A stretch of 64,000 nt of DNA from Arcicella aurantiaca (GCF_003148625.1 NZ_QGGO01000013.1:1-64000), one strand, 5' to 3'; counted from the stretch's first letter, positions 7,423-16,261 are shown. Made by a program: numbers and translations. Notes: generated by a model not told the origin, from the sequence alone.

Positions 7423-9516
7423 TTATTTCACAACCGACCCTAATTCCTTTGCAATTTGTTTTTCAATTTCTTTCGCTTCCATGAACATTTCTAATAAACG
7501 AGTTTGTTCAGTTAAATCTTTTGTTTGCGACATTTGCTTCATTAAGCCTTTCATTTGTTGTTCGTTATACGCTTTTTTCAAACGAAGAATATTCTGAAAT
7601 GCTAAATCCGCTAATTTATCTTCTTCCGTTGGCACGTGAATATCGTGTTTTACCCATGCTTCCGAGATACTGTAACGCTCGGTAGAAAGATTGATTGCCT
7701 CCATTTGAATATTGGCAAGTCGATGCCCAATAAAATGTTGAGCATTCAAGATATTTCCCTGCAAAAATTGTTCCCGAAATATGGTCAAAATTTCTTGATA
7801 AATGGGCGTTTCAAAGTTCATCCCATCAATTTCTGATAAAATATATTGCATTAAAGTCACTCCTGGAGCTACACCGGGGTCAACTTCTTTTGTACCATGA
7901 TTTATCAGTAAACGAATACACTCCAATTCTTGAATTCCCATGCCAGACACAACCGTTCTCGGTGCTTCAGGAGAATCAATTACGGGATTATTGACAGGTT
8001 GAGCAGGAACAAAATCAACTGGAAAACCAGAAAACTCTTCTTCTTCCGAAAAACTCATCATACCGTCCAAATCAAATGCAGGTGGCGGAGGCGTTGGTTT
8101 ACTGACGGTTACACCTTTCGGCAAATCATTCTGTAAACGCTGGCGATTTTGTTCTCTTTCTCGGTCTTTATCTTTCTGTTTTGCTCGTTCAATAGAAACT
8201 TTATTACTTTCCGAAATCAGTAATTGTTCATCAATCTGCATCAAATTAGCAGTTTTCTGAAAAAATACTGAACGTTTTATCGAATCAGGAATTTTGGAAA
8301 TACTTCCCACCATATCCTTAATCAACTCAGCACGTTTGAAGGGGTCACTCCCCGCTTCTTTCAAGGAAAGTTCTGCTTTGAAAGTAATAAAATCAGCAGC
8401 GTGGTCTTCAATATGCTTGACAAATGCGTCTGAACCAATCTTTTGAACGTAACTATCGGGGTCTTCTCCTTCTGGGAAAACGACTAATTTCACATTAAGT
8501 CCTTCTTCCAAAATCATATCCATTCCTCTTAGAGACGCTTTTATACCTGCCGAGTCACCGTCATACAGAACAGTAATATTCTGCGTAAAGCGACCAATCA
8601 AGCGGATTTGCTCAGTAGTCAATGACGTTCCCGACGATGCCACTACGTTTTCAATGCCTGCTTGGTGCAGAGAAATTACGTCGGTGTAACCTTCCACCAA
8701 ATAACAAACATCTTGCGTTCTGATGGCATTTTTGGCTTGAAAAATACCATAAAGAACATTTGATTTATGATAAACTTCGGTTTCGGGCGAGTTGAGATAT
8801 TTAGCTTGCGATTTATCCGCTTTCAGAATCCTTGCTCCAAAAGCAATCACTTTTCCTGCCACATTATGAATCGGAAATGTTACCCGATTTCTAAAACGGT
8901 CGAAGGATTTTTGAGCATTTGGATTAGCAGTTTGTTCATTTTCTTTCAAAATCGTCAAACCTGCTTTTGCCAAAATATCTAAGCTATACCCATTTTTGAG
9001 GGCTTCTTTCGTAAATGCGTCCCAACCTTCAAGGCTATAACCTAACTCAAAAGTATTAATGGTTTTATCAGAAAAACCTCTTTCTTTGAAATACGGATAA
9101 CCGATGGATTGACCTTCTTCGTGTTTAAAAAGATTATTTTGGAAGTAATTTTTGGCATAATTCAAGACAATCAAAAGGCTTTCTCTTTCGTTTTGAGCCA
9201 ACATTTGTTCGTCCGTCAAAACACTTTCTTGAATTTCTATTCCGTATTTTTTAGCTAAATGGCGTAAGGCTTCACCGTAACCTAAGCCTTCAATATCCAT
9301 AATAAAACGGATAGAATCACCTGCTTTTCCACAGCCAAAGCACTTGTAAATTCCTTTTGCGGGCGATACTGAAAATGATGGAGATTTTTCTCCGTGAAAA
9401 GGACAACACGCCCAAAGGTTCGCTCCTTTTTTCTTCAAAGACACATAATCACCAATTACATCGGCAATGTCAGCACTTTGTCGGATACGTTCTATGGTTT
9501 GTTCGTCTATACGCAT
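7423..9516 (-). CDS. dnaG: DNA primase DnaG
   Basis: 697 aa. Makes RNA primers for replication. The CHC2 zinc-binding site is Cys38, His41, Cys59, Cys62 (CCPFHGEKSP and YKCFGCGKAGD). The Toprim core has YLVEGYTDVISLHQAG and the metal-binding LYDGDSAG. A Pro-rich linker near 480 leads to the C-terminal helicase-interaction region rich in charged helices (EEDKLADLAFQNILRLKKAY). Length is at the upper end for the family, common in Bacteroidota. Upstream of sixA on the same strand. Confidence 0.96.
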   Translation of the reverse strand: MRIDEQTIERIRQSADIADVIGDYVSLKKKGANLWACCPFHGEKSPSFSVSPAKGIYKCFGCGKAGDSIRFIMDIEGLGYGEALRHLAKKYGIEIQESVLTDEQMLAQNERESLLIVLNYAKNYFQNNLFKHEEGQSIGYPYFKERGFSDKTINTFELGYSLEGWDAFTKEALKNGYSLDILAKAGLTILKENEQTANPNAQKSFDRFRNRVTFPIHNVAGKVIAFGARILKADKSQAKYLNSPETEVYHKSNVLYGIFQAKNAIRTQDVCYLVEGYTDVISLHQAGIENVVASSGTSLTTEQIRLIGRFTQNITVLYDGDSAGIKASLRGMDMILEEGLNVKLVVFPEGEDPDSYVQKIGSDAFVKHIEDHAADFITFKAELSLKEAGSDPFKRAELIKDMVGSISKIPDSIKRSVFFQKTANLMQIDEQLLISESNKVSIERAKQKDKDREREQNRQRLQNDLPKGVTVSKPTPPPPAFDLDGMMSFSEEEEFSGFPVDFVPAQPVNNPVIDSPEAPRTVVSGMGIQELECIRLLINHGTKEVDPGVAPGVTLMQYILSEIDGMNFETPIYQEILTIFREQFLQGNILNAQHFIGHRLANIQMEAINLSTERYSISEAWVKHDIHVPTEEDKLADLAFQNILRLKKAYNEQQMKGLMKQMSQTKDLTEQTRLLEMFMEAKEIEKQIAKELGSVVK

Positions 9517-9570
9517 GGGGTTTGATTATTTGTTCAAAATTACGTTTTTTTTGTGAAGTTTTTGGCGTTT

Positions 9571-9834
9571 TGCCACGAAGACACTAAGGCACTAAGATTT
9601 ATATTAGACTTTGCCACAAAGACACAAACATTTTATAAAACTTAGAGACTTTGTGCCTTCATGGCGAAACATATTAGACTTTGCCACAAAGACACAAACA
9701 TTTTATAAAACTTAGAGACTTTGTGCCTTCCTGACAAAACATATTAGACTTTGCCACGAAGACGCAAAGACTCTACGTTTTGTATTCTATTGTAAAAAAC
9801 TTAGAGCCTTCGTGTCTTTGTGGCAGAATTTAGT
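9571..9834. repeat. GCCACGAAGACAC repeat element with two 60-bp identical copies
   Basis: The left end TTGCCACGAAGACACTAAGG is an imperfect complement of the right end (CTTAGAGCCTTCGTGTCTTTGTGGCA, ending 9834). Inside, the 60 bases 9601-9660 and 9671-9730 are identical, a 70-base period. Each unit itself contains GCCACAAAGACACAAA and its inverted form CTTAGAGACTTTGTGCC. The same family fills 28533-28760. It occupies most of the 420-base gap between divergent dnaG and the CDF gene. Confidence 0.85.
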
Positions 9835-9900
9835 ACGTGTTTAAAAAACCTTAACAACAAAAAACAAGTCATTAAATATCCTTTTAGGAAACAGATAACG

Positions 9901-9908
9901 TAAATTTG
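9901..9908 (+). promoter_or_regulatory. Bacteroidota -7 box (TAAATTTG) for the CDF gene
   Basis: TAAATTTG matches the TAnnTTTG consensus and lies 29 bases upstream of the start codon. The expected -33 TTTG about 20 bases upstream is weak (the bases there are AATATCC). Confidence 0.4.
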
Positions 9909-9936
9909 TTTATAGAAATTCATTTACCTTATCATC

Positions 9937-10863
9937 ATGTCAAAAGAAAAATCCAACGACCACGGTACAGGTCATATCATTCAAAGTTTAATTGTAAACG
10001 TCCTCATTGCCTCATCAAAGGGAGTAGCAGCGTTTATGACAGGTTCAGGTTCTATGCTTGCCGAAACAATTCACTCCTTCGCCGACTGTGCCAACCAAGG
10101 ACTTTTATTAGTTGGGGTAAAACAGTCTAAACGTCCAGCCGATAAAAAACACCCATTGGGCTACGGACGCTCGGTGTACTTTTGGTCTTTTATGGTGGCA
10201 ATGTTATTATTTTCTATCGGTGGAATGTTCTCTATTTATGAAGGCTTACACAAATTCAGTCATCCCGAACCCGTAGAAAATATTGAATGGGCAATTGGTA
10301 TTTTAGTTTTTTCATTGGCATTAGAAGGATACGCAACGTATTCAAACATTGTGGAATTAAACGAAAGAAGAGGAAATACGGGCTTCGTTGAGTACATCAG
10401 AAATACCAAAGACAGTGATTTAATCGTCATTTTTGGCGAAAACTCTGCCGCTGTTTTTGGGCTAATTCTTGCAATAACCGCCTTACTTGCAGCCTACTAC
10501 ACAGGCGATGGACGTTATGATGCTTTGGGTTCTTTAGCGATTGGCGTTGTACTTATTGCAGTGGCAATTTTTCTTTCTGTTGAGGTAAAATCATTACTTA
10601 TTGGCGAAAGTGCCGATTCTGTGATTAATGATTTGGTAGAAAAAGAAGCAGAAAAAAGTCCAGAGATTTTAGAATTAATCAACTGTATTACCATTCAACA
10701 AGGTCCCGGTGAAGTATTAATGTGTATAAAAATCAAATGTAAACCAGACTTAACAGCTATACAAATCAGCCAAATGATTAATAAATTTGAGAATGATATT
10801 AGAAGTAAAGCTCCAGAAGTAAAATGGATTTATATCGAACCAGATTTACAGGAATGGAAATAA
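9937..10863 (+). CDS. Cation diffusion facilitator transporter
   Basis: 308 aa, inner membrane. Proton/divalent-metal antiporter of the CDF (ZnT/FieF) family, close to the SLC30A9-like branch. TM1-TM2 carry the metal-site pattern ETIHSFADCANQ (His and Asp four apart). HPLGYGRSVYFWSF is the conserved loop after TM2, GENSAAVFGL lies in TM5 and DGRYDALGS precedes TM6. A cytoplasmic ferredoxin-like domain follows (230-308). The TM5 site has ENSAAV rather than the usual HxxxD, as in SLC30A9-like proteins, so metal choice is uncertain. Single gene or co-transcribed with the phosphatase-like gene 83 bases on. Confidence 0.9.
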   Translation: MSKEKSNDHGTGHIIQSLIVNVLIASSKGVAAFMTGSGSMLAETIHSFADCANQGLLLVGVKQSKRPADKKHPLGYGRSVYFWSFMVAMLLFSIGGMFSIYEGLHKFSHPEPVENIEWAIGILVFSLALEGYATYSNIVELNERRGNTGFVEYIRNTKDSDLIVIFGENSAAVFGLILAITALLAAYYTGDGRYDALGSLAIGVVLIAVAIFLSVEVKSLLIGESADSVINDLVEKEAEKSPEILELINCITIQQGPGEVLMCIKIKCKPDLTAIQISQMINKFENDIRSKAPEVKWIYIEPDLQEWK

Positions 10864-10946
10864 TTGTATTTAGTGATTTGTGAATGAGTGAATTTACAAA
10901 ATCTTAAATCACTAATTCACTCAATCACAATTCACAAATTTAAAAC

Positions 10947-11429
10947 ATGAAAACACGAATATTTTGGATTGAAGAAAACCTCGGCATCATGTCCAGACCT
11001 TTGGGTGGTGATGACCTTCAAGAAGAAATTATTCATTGGAAAAAGTTAGGAATCAATACAATCGTAAGTTTTCTGACCGACGAAGAAAATGAAGAATTAG
11101 ATTTAGAATATGAACGAATGGATTGCCGAAGAGAAGGGTTTGAATTTATTAAATTCCCTATTGAGGACGGTAATGTTCCTGACAGCTATTTAAAAACAAA
11201 AGAATTGGTCATTGTTCTTGCCGAAAAAATAAAGGATAATCAAAAAGTTTTGCTTCACTCAAGAGGAGGAATCGGGCGAACTTCCATGATTGCTGCCAGT
11301 ATTTTAGCAAAAAATGGATTATCTACCCAAAAAGCTTTTGACCTAATTATCAAAATAAGAGGCATTAAAGTACCTGATTCTGATATTCAAAAAAACTGGG
11401 TAGAAGAATTTGTTTTGAAAATGAAATAA
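10947..11429 (+). CDS. Dual-specificity phosphatase fold protein with Cys-to-Ser active site
   Basis: 160 aa. The fold signature of cyclin-dependent-kinase-inhibitor-3-like dual-specificity phosphatases is clear: PIEDGNVPD carries the general-acid loop, and the P-loop reads VLLHSRGGIGRTSMIAASIL. The catalytic Cys of the HCx5R motif is Ser105 here, with Arg111 and His104 kept. The codon at 11259-11261 is TCA; Cys would need two base changes, so a simple read error is unlikely. By analogy with Cys-to-Ser mutants it should bind but not hydrolyse phospho-substrates; partner unknown. It follows the CDF gene, and a strong terminator follows it. Confidence 0.85.
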   Translation: MKTRIFWIEENLGIMSRPLGGDDLQEEIIHWKKLGINTIVSFLTDEENEELDLEYERMDCRREGFEFIKFPIEDGNVPDSYLKTKELVIVLAEKIKDNQKVLLHSRGGIGRTSMIAASILAKNGLSTQKAFDLIIKIRGIKVPDSDIQKNWVEEFVLKMK

Positions 11430-11433
11430 AATC

Positions 11434-11474
11434 AATAAGCCCTGACATAGTTTTAGCTATTGTCAGGGCTTATT
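11434..11474 (+). terminator. Rho-independent-type hairpin after the phosphatase-like gene
   Basis: AATAAGCCCTGACA (11434-11447) pairs with TGTCAGGGCTTATT (11461-11474). Seen directly; the T-run is short. Confidence 0.7.
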
Positions 11475-11547
11475 GGTGGAAATCGGTATTTGCTTTGATA
11501 TGTTAAATTCCAATACTAAAACTCAACACCTAAACCCTAACACCTAC

Positions 11548-11964
11548 TTAAACCAAAGTAGCCGTCAAAGTAATTTCAGTATTCAATAATTGCGAAATCG
11601 GGCAATTTGCTTTTGCATCTAAAGCCGCCGCTTGGAATTGTTCTTCTGTGATGTTTGGAATTGAAGCCTGTAAATCTAAATGGATATTCGTAATTTTTCC
11701 ATCTTCAAAAAGCACTTTTGCATTTGTATCAATGTTATCAGCCGTAAAACCTGCTTCATTCAAAACAAAGCTAAATTTCATTGAAAAACAACCTGCATGT
11801 GCCGCTCCGATTAATTCTTCTGGATTTGTACCAACACCGTCAGCAAAACGAGTTTTGAATGATAATTGTGCATTATCTAAAGTTGTACTTTGCGTAGAAA
11901 CGGTTCCAACGCCTTCCATTCCTGTACCTTTCCAATTTGCCGATGCTTGTCTTGTAAATTTCAT
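11548..11964 (-). CDS. osmC: OsmC-type peroxiredoxin
   Basis: 138 aa. Thiol peroxidase reducing organic hydroperoxides in the cytoplasm. Both catalytic cysteines are present: the peroxidatic Cys in GAAHAGCFSM and the resolving Cys in KANCPISQLL. N-terminal sequence ASANWKGTGMEGVGTVSTQS and length fit the OsmC subgroup rather than Ohr. Single gene on the minus strand. Its TAA stop is directly followed by GTAGGTGTTAGG, one of the stop-adjacent repeat phrases. Confidence 0.9.
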   Translation of the reverse strand: MKFTRQASANWKGTGMEGVGTVSTQSTTLDNAQLSFKTRFADGVGTNPEELIGAAHAGCFSMKFSFVLNEAGFTADNIDTNAKVLFEDGKITNIHLDLQASIPNITEEQFQAAALDAKANCPISQLLNTEITLTATLV

Positions 11965-12082
11965 ATTCTTTGTGTTTTTGAGTTAATTACTGTTTAATTA
12001 TGACACAAATTTCAACATCAAATATTACTAAAACTTTAACCCAAGTTAAAATCGTTTAGAGTTGATAAAATATTTTCAGAAG

Positions 12083-12114
12083 AGATTTGCTAACTTTTCA
12101 AAGTTAGCAAATCT
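12083..12114. repeat. 15-bp perfect hairpin, AAAGTT-core family
   Basis: AGATTTGCTAACTTT and its exact complement are separated by TC. Shares only the central AACTTT/AAAGTT with the hairpin at 12139-12171, while the outer arms differ. Confidence 0.75.
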
Positions 12115-12138
12115 TCCATCCTAAAATATGTTGAAAAG

Positions 12139-12171
12139 AGATTCTCCAACTTTTAAAAAGTTGGAGAATCT
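12139..12171. repeat. 16-bp perfect hairpin, AAAGTT-core family
   Basis: AGATTCTCCAACTTTT and its exact complement are separated by one A. No T-run follows on either strand. It lies 24 bases from the previous hairpin, between osmC and the Crp-type gene. Confidence 0.75.
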
Positions 12172-12227
12172 AAATCACATACATTGAAGATTCCGTAATT
12201 CCTTAACAACAATTCGTAAATATCTTT

Positions 12228-12818
12228 TTACTTCCCTGATAACCTTTTTCTAATTCTACTCAAAGAAGGTCCTTGTATGCCCAAATACGAAGAAATATGA
12301 TACAAAGGAATGGCGTTCATTATATCTGGATGCTGAGCTACCAAATCTAAATAACGTTCTTCTGGCGTTTGAAATAATAGACTTTCAGTTCTGTTCAAAG
12401 CCACATTTGAGGCTTGTTCGGCTATTAACCGCCCCAAACGCTCCCATTCGTGCGACTGCCGATAAAGTCCCAACAAATGGTCGATATGAATGTAAATTAC
12501 CTTTGAGTTGACCATTGCTTGCGTATAAAAATGACAAGGCACTTGATTGATAAAACTGGCATACGAAACCACAATTTGGTTGTGAGTATAGAAAAAAACA
12601 TTCTTCTCATCACCCGATTTTTCATCTAAATAATAAGTCCTAAAAACACCGTCCACTACAAAACCCAAATATTTACACACTTGTTGAAAGTCGTTATAGA
12701 GTTCTCCTTTTTTATATTCTCTAACTTGCCAATGTTGTTCCGACAAATTAAAGGCTTCATCGCTCATTCCTGCAAATGATTTTAAGGCATTTCTTAGTAA
12801 ATTTATTTCAGTCATCAT
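12228..12818 (-). CDS. Crp/Fnr-type transcriptional regulator
   Basis: 196 aa from the ATG pair at 12818/12815. The longer frame to 12854 runs into the GTAG hairpin and is rejected. N-terminal cyclic-nucleotide-binding-like beta-roll (VCKYLGFVVDGVFRTYYL, GDEKNVFFYTHNQIVVSY). The C-terminal recognition region reads YHISSYLGIQGPSLSRIRKRL. Bacteroidota Crp-like proteins of this size often lack the canonical winged HTH and cAMP contacts. No Fe-S cysteines typical of Fnr are seen. Effector and targets unknown. Confidence 0.85.
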   Translation of the reverse strand: MMTEINLLRNALKSFAGMSDEAFNLSEQHWQVREYKKGELYNDFQQVCKYLGFVVDGVFRTYYLDEKSGDEKNVFFYTHNQIVVSYASFINQVPCHFYTQAMVNSKVIYIHIDHLLGLYRQSHEWERLGRLIAEQASNVALNRTESLLFQTPEERYLDLVAQHPDIMNAIPLYHISSYLGIQGPSLSRIRKRLSGK

Positions 12819-12829
12819 TTTGTTAATTT

Positions 12830-12852
12830 GTAGGACAGCTTTCCAAGCTGTC
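12830..12852. repeat. GTAG-headed hairpin (REP-like)
   Basis: GTAG followed by GACAGCTT-TCC-AAGCTGTC, an 8-bp perfect hairpin, just upstream of the Crp-type start codon. The GTAG-plus-hairpin layout matches that of REP sequences. A second pair, GGTTAACCC (about 12867) and GGGTTAAACC (about 12964), brackets the hairpin at 12920. Confidence 0.55.
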
Positions 12853-12919
12853 AATGGAAAGACAGGTTAACCCCCAATATCGTTCAGTTAAGAAATTTAT
12901 ACGTTATTGTTTGTAGACA

Positions 12920-12952
12920 AACTTCCCGAAAGTTCAAAACTTTCGGGAAGTT
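12920..12952. repeat. AACTTCCCGAAAGTT hairpin, copy 1
   Basis: AACTTCCCGAAAGTT and its exact complement are separated by CAA. Near-identical copies stand at 56708-56740 and 62378-62410. GTAG occurs at 12913-12916. Confidence 0.8.
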
Positions 12953-13045
12953 AAAATGACGTTGGGTTAAACCTGATTAATTTAAAGCAAAGAATCATTT
13001 CAACAAGTTTCATGTTTGCATAATATACTTAAAACTATTTTTGTG

Positions 13046-13465
13046 ATGCCCAAATCAAAGGAATATCAAATAATTCTTTTTGACGGAGTTTGTAATTTCT
13101 GCAATTCATCCATCAATTTCATTATCGACCACGACCCTGAAAAAAACTTCAAATTCGCTTCTTTACAATCTGATTTTGGGCAAAAAACGTTACGCAAATT
13201 CAATAAAAACACGGAGGATTTTGATTCTGTAATTCTTATCAAAAATAATCAGCTATACCAAAAAGCAGAAGCAGCTTTAGAAATCACCAAACAACTTTCG
13301 GGTTTGTGGAAATACCTTTCCATTTTCAAGATTCTGCCAACTTCTATTCTCAATTTTTTCTACAACATTATTGCCCAAAATCGGTACAGAATATTCGGTA
13401 AATCAGACACTTGTCGTATGCCTACTCCCGACCTAAAAGAAAGATTTTTGGTTGAGAATAGTTAA
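13046..13465 (+). CDS. DCC-type thiol-disulfide oxidoreductase (DUF393)
   Basis: 139 aa from ATG 13046; the TTG at 13016 is unlikely. The family signature is at the N-terminus, ILFDGVCNFCNSS, with a CxxC pair, and the C-terminal block reads NRYRIFGKSDTCRMPTPD. Predicted thioredoxin-fold redox protein of the DCC1-like family; biochemical role in bacteria unsettled. Transcribed in the same direction as fabD, 131 bases upstream of it, with repeat debris between. Confidence 0.85.
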   Translation: MPKSKEYQIILFDGVCNFCNSSINFIIDHDPEKNFKFASLQSDFGQKTLRKFNKNTEDFDSVILIKNNQLYQKAEAALEITKQLSGLWKYLSIFKILPTSILNFFYNIIAQNRYRIFGKSDTCRMPTPDLKERFLVENS

Positions 13466-13532
13466 TAGCGTGTCAGAATAGTTAATTTTGTAATCAAGAA
13501 AATGAGACAATATGAGCTTATTGAAAGCTACA

Positions 13533-13563
13533 TTCGCTTTTCGCAAATCGCTTTTCGCTCACT
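13533..13563. repeat. AGCGAAAAGCGATTTGCG-type repeat, copy 1
   Basis: TTCGCTTTTCGCAAATCGC lies just upstream of fabD. Related strings stand at 23551-23574 and 34771-34800, always between genes. Confidence 0.55.
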
Positions 13564-13596
13564 GTATTCACACATTAACTCAATCATTCATTGAAT

Positions 13597-14472
13597 ATGA
13601 AAGCATACGTTTTCCCTGGTCAGGGTTCACAATTCAGAGGTATGGGCAAAGACCTATACGACAATTCAGCATCTGCAAAAGCTCTTTTTGAGCAAGCCAA
13701 CGATATTTTAGGCTTCCGCATTACCGACATCATGTTTGAAGGTACTGACGAAGAACTCAAACAAACTAAAGTAACTCAACCTGCTATTTTCTTACACTCT
13801 GTTATTTTAGCGAAAGAAACTGCGGATTTCAAACCAGAGATGGTTGCAGGACACTCATTAGGCGAATTCTCAGCTTTGGTTTCAGCAGGTGCATTAAGCT
13901 TTGAAGATGGCTTACGTTTAGTTTCTGCCCGTGCTTTAGCAATGCAAAAGGCTTGCGAAGCTAATCCTTCAACAATGGCTGCGGTACTCAATTTAGCCGA
14001 TAATGTTATTGAAGAGATTTGTGCCTCAGTAACCGACCAAGTTGTCGTAGCTGCCAATTATAACTGTCCAGGACAAGTTGTAATCTCTGGGTCAAACGAA
14101 GGCGTTGCACAAGCGGGTGAAAAATTGAAAGCAGCTGGTGCAAAAAGAGTATTGCCATTGCCAGTTGGCGGAGCATTCCACTCTCCTTTAATGGAACCAG
14201 CTCGTGAGGAATTAGCAGCCGCTATTCAGGCAACAACCTTTACAAGTCCAGCTTGTCCAATCTATCAAAACGTAAATGCTCAACCTTCAACTGATGTTGA
14301 AACAATTAAAGCTAATTTGATTGCTCAATTAACAGGAGCTGTTCGTTGGACGCAATCAGTTCAAAATATGATTGCTGACGGAGCAACTTCATTTGTAGAA
14401 TGTGGTCCGGGTAAAGTTTTACAAGGTTTAGTTAAAAAAATCAATGCTGAAGTAGAAACCGCAGGCGTTTAA
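13597..14472 (+). CDS. fabD: Malonyl-CoA:ACP transacylase FabD
   Basis: 291 aa from ATG 13597 (the TTG two codons upstream is less likely). Transfers malonyl from CoA to acyl carrier protein for fatty acid synthesis in the cytoplasm. Motifs: FPGQGSQFRGMG at the N-terminus, catalytic Ser87 in AGHSLGEFSAL, and the catalytic His in GGAFHSPLM. Unlike many bacteria it is not next to fabH/plsX, which sit 3 kb away on the opposite strand behind tRNA-Gln and accC. A terminator follows. Confidence 0.96.
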   Translation: MKAYVFPGQGSQFRGMGKDLYDNSASAKALFEQANDILGFRITDIMFEGTDEELKQTKVTQPAIFLHSVILAKETADFKPEMVAGHSLGEFSALVSAGALSFEDGLRLVSARALAMQKACEANPSTMAAVLNLADNVIEEICASVTDQVVVAANYNCPGQVVISGSNEGVAQAGEKLKAAGAKRVLPLPVGGAFHSPLMEPAREELAAAIQATTFTSPACPIYQNVNAQPSTDVETIKANLIAQLTGAVRWTQSVQNMIADGATSFVECGPGKVLQGLVKKINAEVETAGV

Positions 14473-14493
14473 TTTTTCAATTATAGATTCTTG

Positions 14494-14540
14494 AAAGGTC
14501 TAAAAGGCATAAATCTCATGTTTTTTAGACCTTTTTCATT
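14494..14540 (+). terminator. Terminator of fabD
   Basis: AAAGGTCTAAAA (14494-14505) pairs with TTTTAGACCTTT (14523-14534), followed by TT and further T-rich sequence; a fifteen-base loop. Confidence 0.65.
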
Positions 14541-14651
14541 TTTATCTACTTTTGAATCAATTGAGTGCATTTTTTTATCAATTTTAACCTCCACAATTTC
14601 AACAACTTAGCAAATATTATTATTTTTTTTCATTTTTTTTCTTGAATAGAC

Positions 14652-14682
14652 TTGACACATAACGATTAAAAGTGTAATTTTG
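14652..14682 (+). promoter_or_regulatory. Promoter of tRNA-Gln
   Basis: TTG at 14652-14654 and TAATTTTG at 14675-14682 are separated by 20 bases, an exact match to the Bacteroidota housekeeping consensus TTG-N19/21-TAnnTTTG. The tRNA starts 43 bases further on. Confidence 0.7.
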
Positions 14683-14724
14683 CATCACTTTTCAGAAGGA
14701 CATTAAGTCAAAAAGAAAACAGAT

Positions 14725-14795
14725 TGACCGATGGTGTAATGGTAACACAACGGTTTTTGGTACCGTTATTCATGGTTCGAATCCATGTCGGTTAA
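14725..14795 (+). tRNA. tRNA-Gln (anticodon UUG)
   Basis: Cloverleaf seen by eye. The acceptor arms TGACCGA and TCGGTTA pair (one G-U). The anticodon stem is ACGGT/ACCGT with loop TTTTGGT, so the anticodon is UUG (glutamine). The T arm is CATGG-TTCGAAT-CCATG. CCA is not encoded. Preceded by a consensus promoter and followed at once by a strong terminator, so it is a single-gene transcript. Confidence 0.93.
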
Positions 14796-14798
14796 CAA

Positions 14799-14826
14799 AA
14801 CCTCTCAGCAATGAGAGGTTTTTTGT
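14799..14826 (+). terminator. Terminator of tRNA-Gln
   Basis: CCTCTCA-GCAA-TGAGAGG followed by TTTTTTG. Confidence 0.9.
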
Positions 14827-14866
14827 TTTATAGTCCAATATGATTCAAGGAGAAATCAAATCCATA

Positions 14867-14900
14867 AAAATGCCCTTGAAAATTAATTCAAGGGCATTTT
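14867..14900. terminator. Terminator of the accC operon (bidirectional)
   Basis: AAAATGCCCTTGAA and its exact complement are separated by AATTAA; A and T tracts flank it on both strands. It lies 16 bases beyond the accC stop. Confidence 0.85.
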
Positions 14901-14916
14901 ACTTTTCTCTATCTTC

Positions 14917-16260
14917 TTACAAATTAGTCAAATCAAAACCTTCCATAAAGGCAGTTGTAAACTGTCCAGATTTGAAACGTTCATCATCCATCAATTTAAT
15001 GTGGAATGGAATCGTAGTTTTGACACCTTCAATGACAAATTCTTGTAAAGCACGTTTCATTCTTAAAAGCACTTCTTCACGGCTCTGACCCGAAACAATT
15101 ACTTTAGCAATCATCGAGTCGTAGTTTGGTGGAATGGTGTATCCAGAATAAACATGGCTATCAATACGTACTCCATGACCGCCCGGTAAATGTAAATTAG
15201 TGATTTTCCCCGGAGATGGACGGAATCCATTTGAAGGGTCTTCAGCATTAATTCTACATTCTAAAGCATATAATTTCGGGAAATAATTTTGCCCAGAAAT
15301 AGCTATACCTGCTGCAACTTTGATTTGTTCTTTAATTAAGTCAAAATCGGTAACTTCTTCTGTAATTGGGTGTTCTACTTGGATACGAGTATTCATTTCC
15401 ATAAAGTAGAAATCTCCATTTTTATCCACTAAGAATTCAATCGTTCCTGCACCTTCATATTTGATGGCTGCTGCACCTTTGATAGCTGCAATACCCATAC
15501 GCTCACGCAATTCTGGCGTAAGAGCAGGAGAAGGGGTTTCTTCACAAAGTTTTTGGTGACGACGTTGGATTGAGCAATCACGTTCTGACAAGTGACAAAC
15601 TGTACCAAATTGGTCACCTACAATTTGAATTTCAATGTGGCGAGGTTCTTCTACATATTTTTCCATGTAAAGACCATCATTACCAAATGCCGCCGCTGAT
15701 TCAGTTTTGGCATCATCCCAAAGCTTTTCAAATTCATCTTCGTGACGGATAATACGCATACCACGTCCACCACCACCAGCCGTAGCTTTAATGATAACTG
15801 GGTATTTAATTTCTTTCGCTAAAGCTTTAGCTTCTTCAACAGTATCAATCAAACCTTCTGACCCTGGAATAACAGGAACACCAGAGGTTTTCATGGTTGC
15901 CTTAGCTGTTGCTTTATCTCCCATTGAATTAATCTGCTCAGCAGTTGCTCCAATAAATTTGATACCATATTCAGCACAAATTCTTGAAAACTCAGCATTT
16001 TCAGATAAAAATCCGTAACCTGGGTGAATAGCGTCAGCTCCTGTTACTTCGGCTGCTGAAATAATGGCAGGAATATTTAAGTACGATTGACGACTTGGTG
16101 GAGGTCCAATACAAACGGCTTCATCAGCAAATTTAACATGGAGGCTTTCACGGTCGGCAGTTGAATAAACTGCTACCGTTTTGATTCCCATTTCTCGGCA
16201 CGTTCTAATAATGCGAAGGGCAATCTCACCACGATTGGCAATAAGTATTTTTTTAAACAT
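14917..16260 (-). CDS. accC: Acetyl-CoA carboxylase biotin carboxylase AccC
   Basis: 447 aa. ATP-grasp enzyme that carboxylates biotin on AccB, the first committed step of fatty acid synthesis. [21 protein letters not shown] is the N-terminal signature. [14 protein letters not shown] is the glycine-rich ATP loop, and [15 protein letters not shown] is the catalytic metal/biotin site. Full length (E. coli 449). Last gene of the minus-strand cluster, 159 bases downstream of accB; the gap is filled by an inverted repeat array. Confidence 0.97.
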   Translation of the reverse strand: MFKKILIANRGEIALRIIRTCREMGIKTVAVYSTADRESLHVKFADEAVCIGPPPSRQSYLNIPAIISAAEVTGADAIHPGYGFLSENAEFSRICAEYGIKFIGATAEQINSMGDKATAKATMKTSGVPVIPGSEGLIDTVEEAKALAKEIKYPVIIKATAGGGGRGMRIIRHEDEFEKLWDDAKTESAAAFGNDGLYMEKYVEEPRHIEIQIVGDQFGTVCHLSERDCSIQRRHQKLCEETPSPALTPELRERMGIAAIKGAAAIKYEGAGTIEFLVDKNGDFYFMEMNTRIQVEHPITEEVTDFDLIKEQIKVAAGIAISGQNYFPKLYALECRINAEDPSNGFRPSPGKITNLHLPGGHGVRIDSHVYSGYTIPPNYDSMIAKVIVSGQSREEVLLRMKRALQEFVIEGVKTTIPFHIKLMDDERFKSGQFTTAFMEGFDLTNL

Positions 16261-16261
16261 C

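Noticed and set aside
12819-12854. N-terminal extension of the Crp-type regulator
   Set aside because: It is the translated GTAG hairpin (12830-12852).
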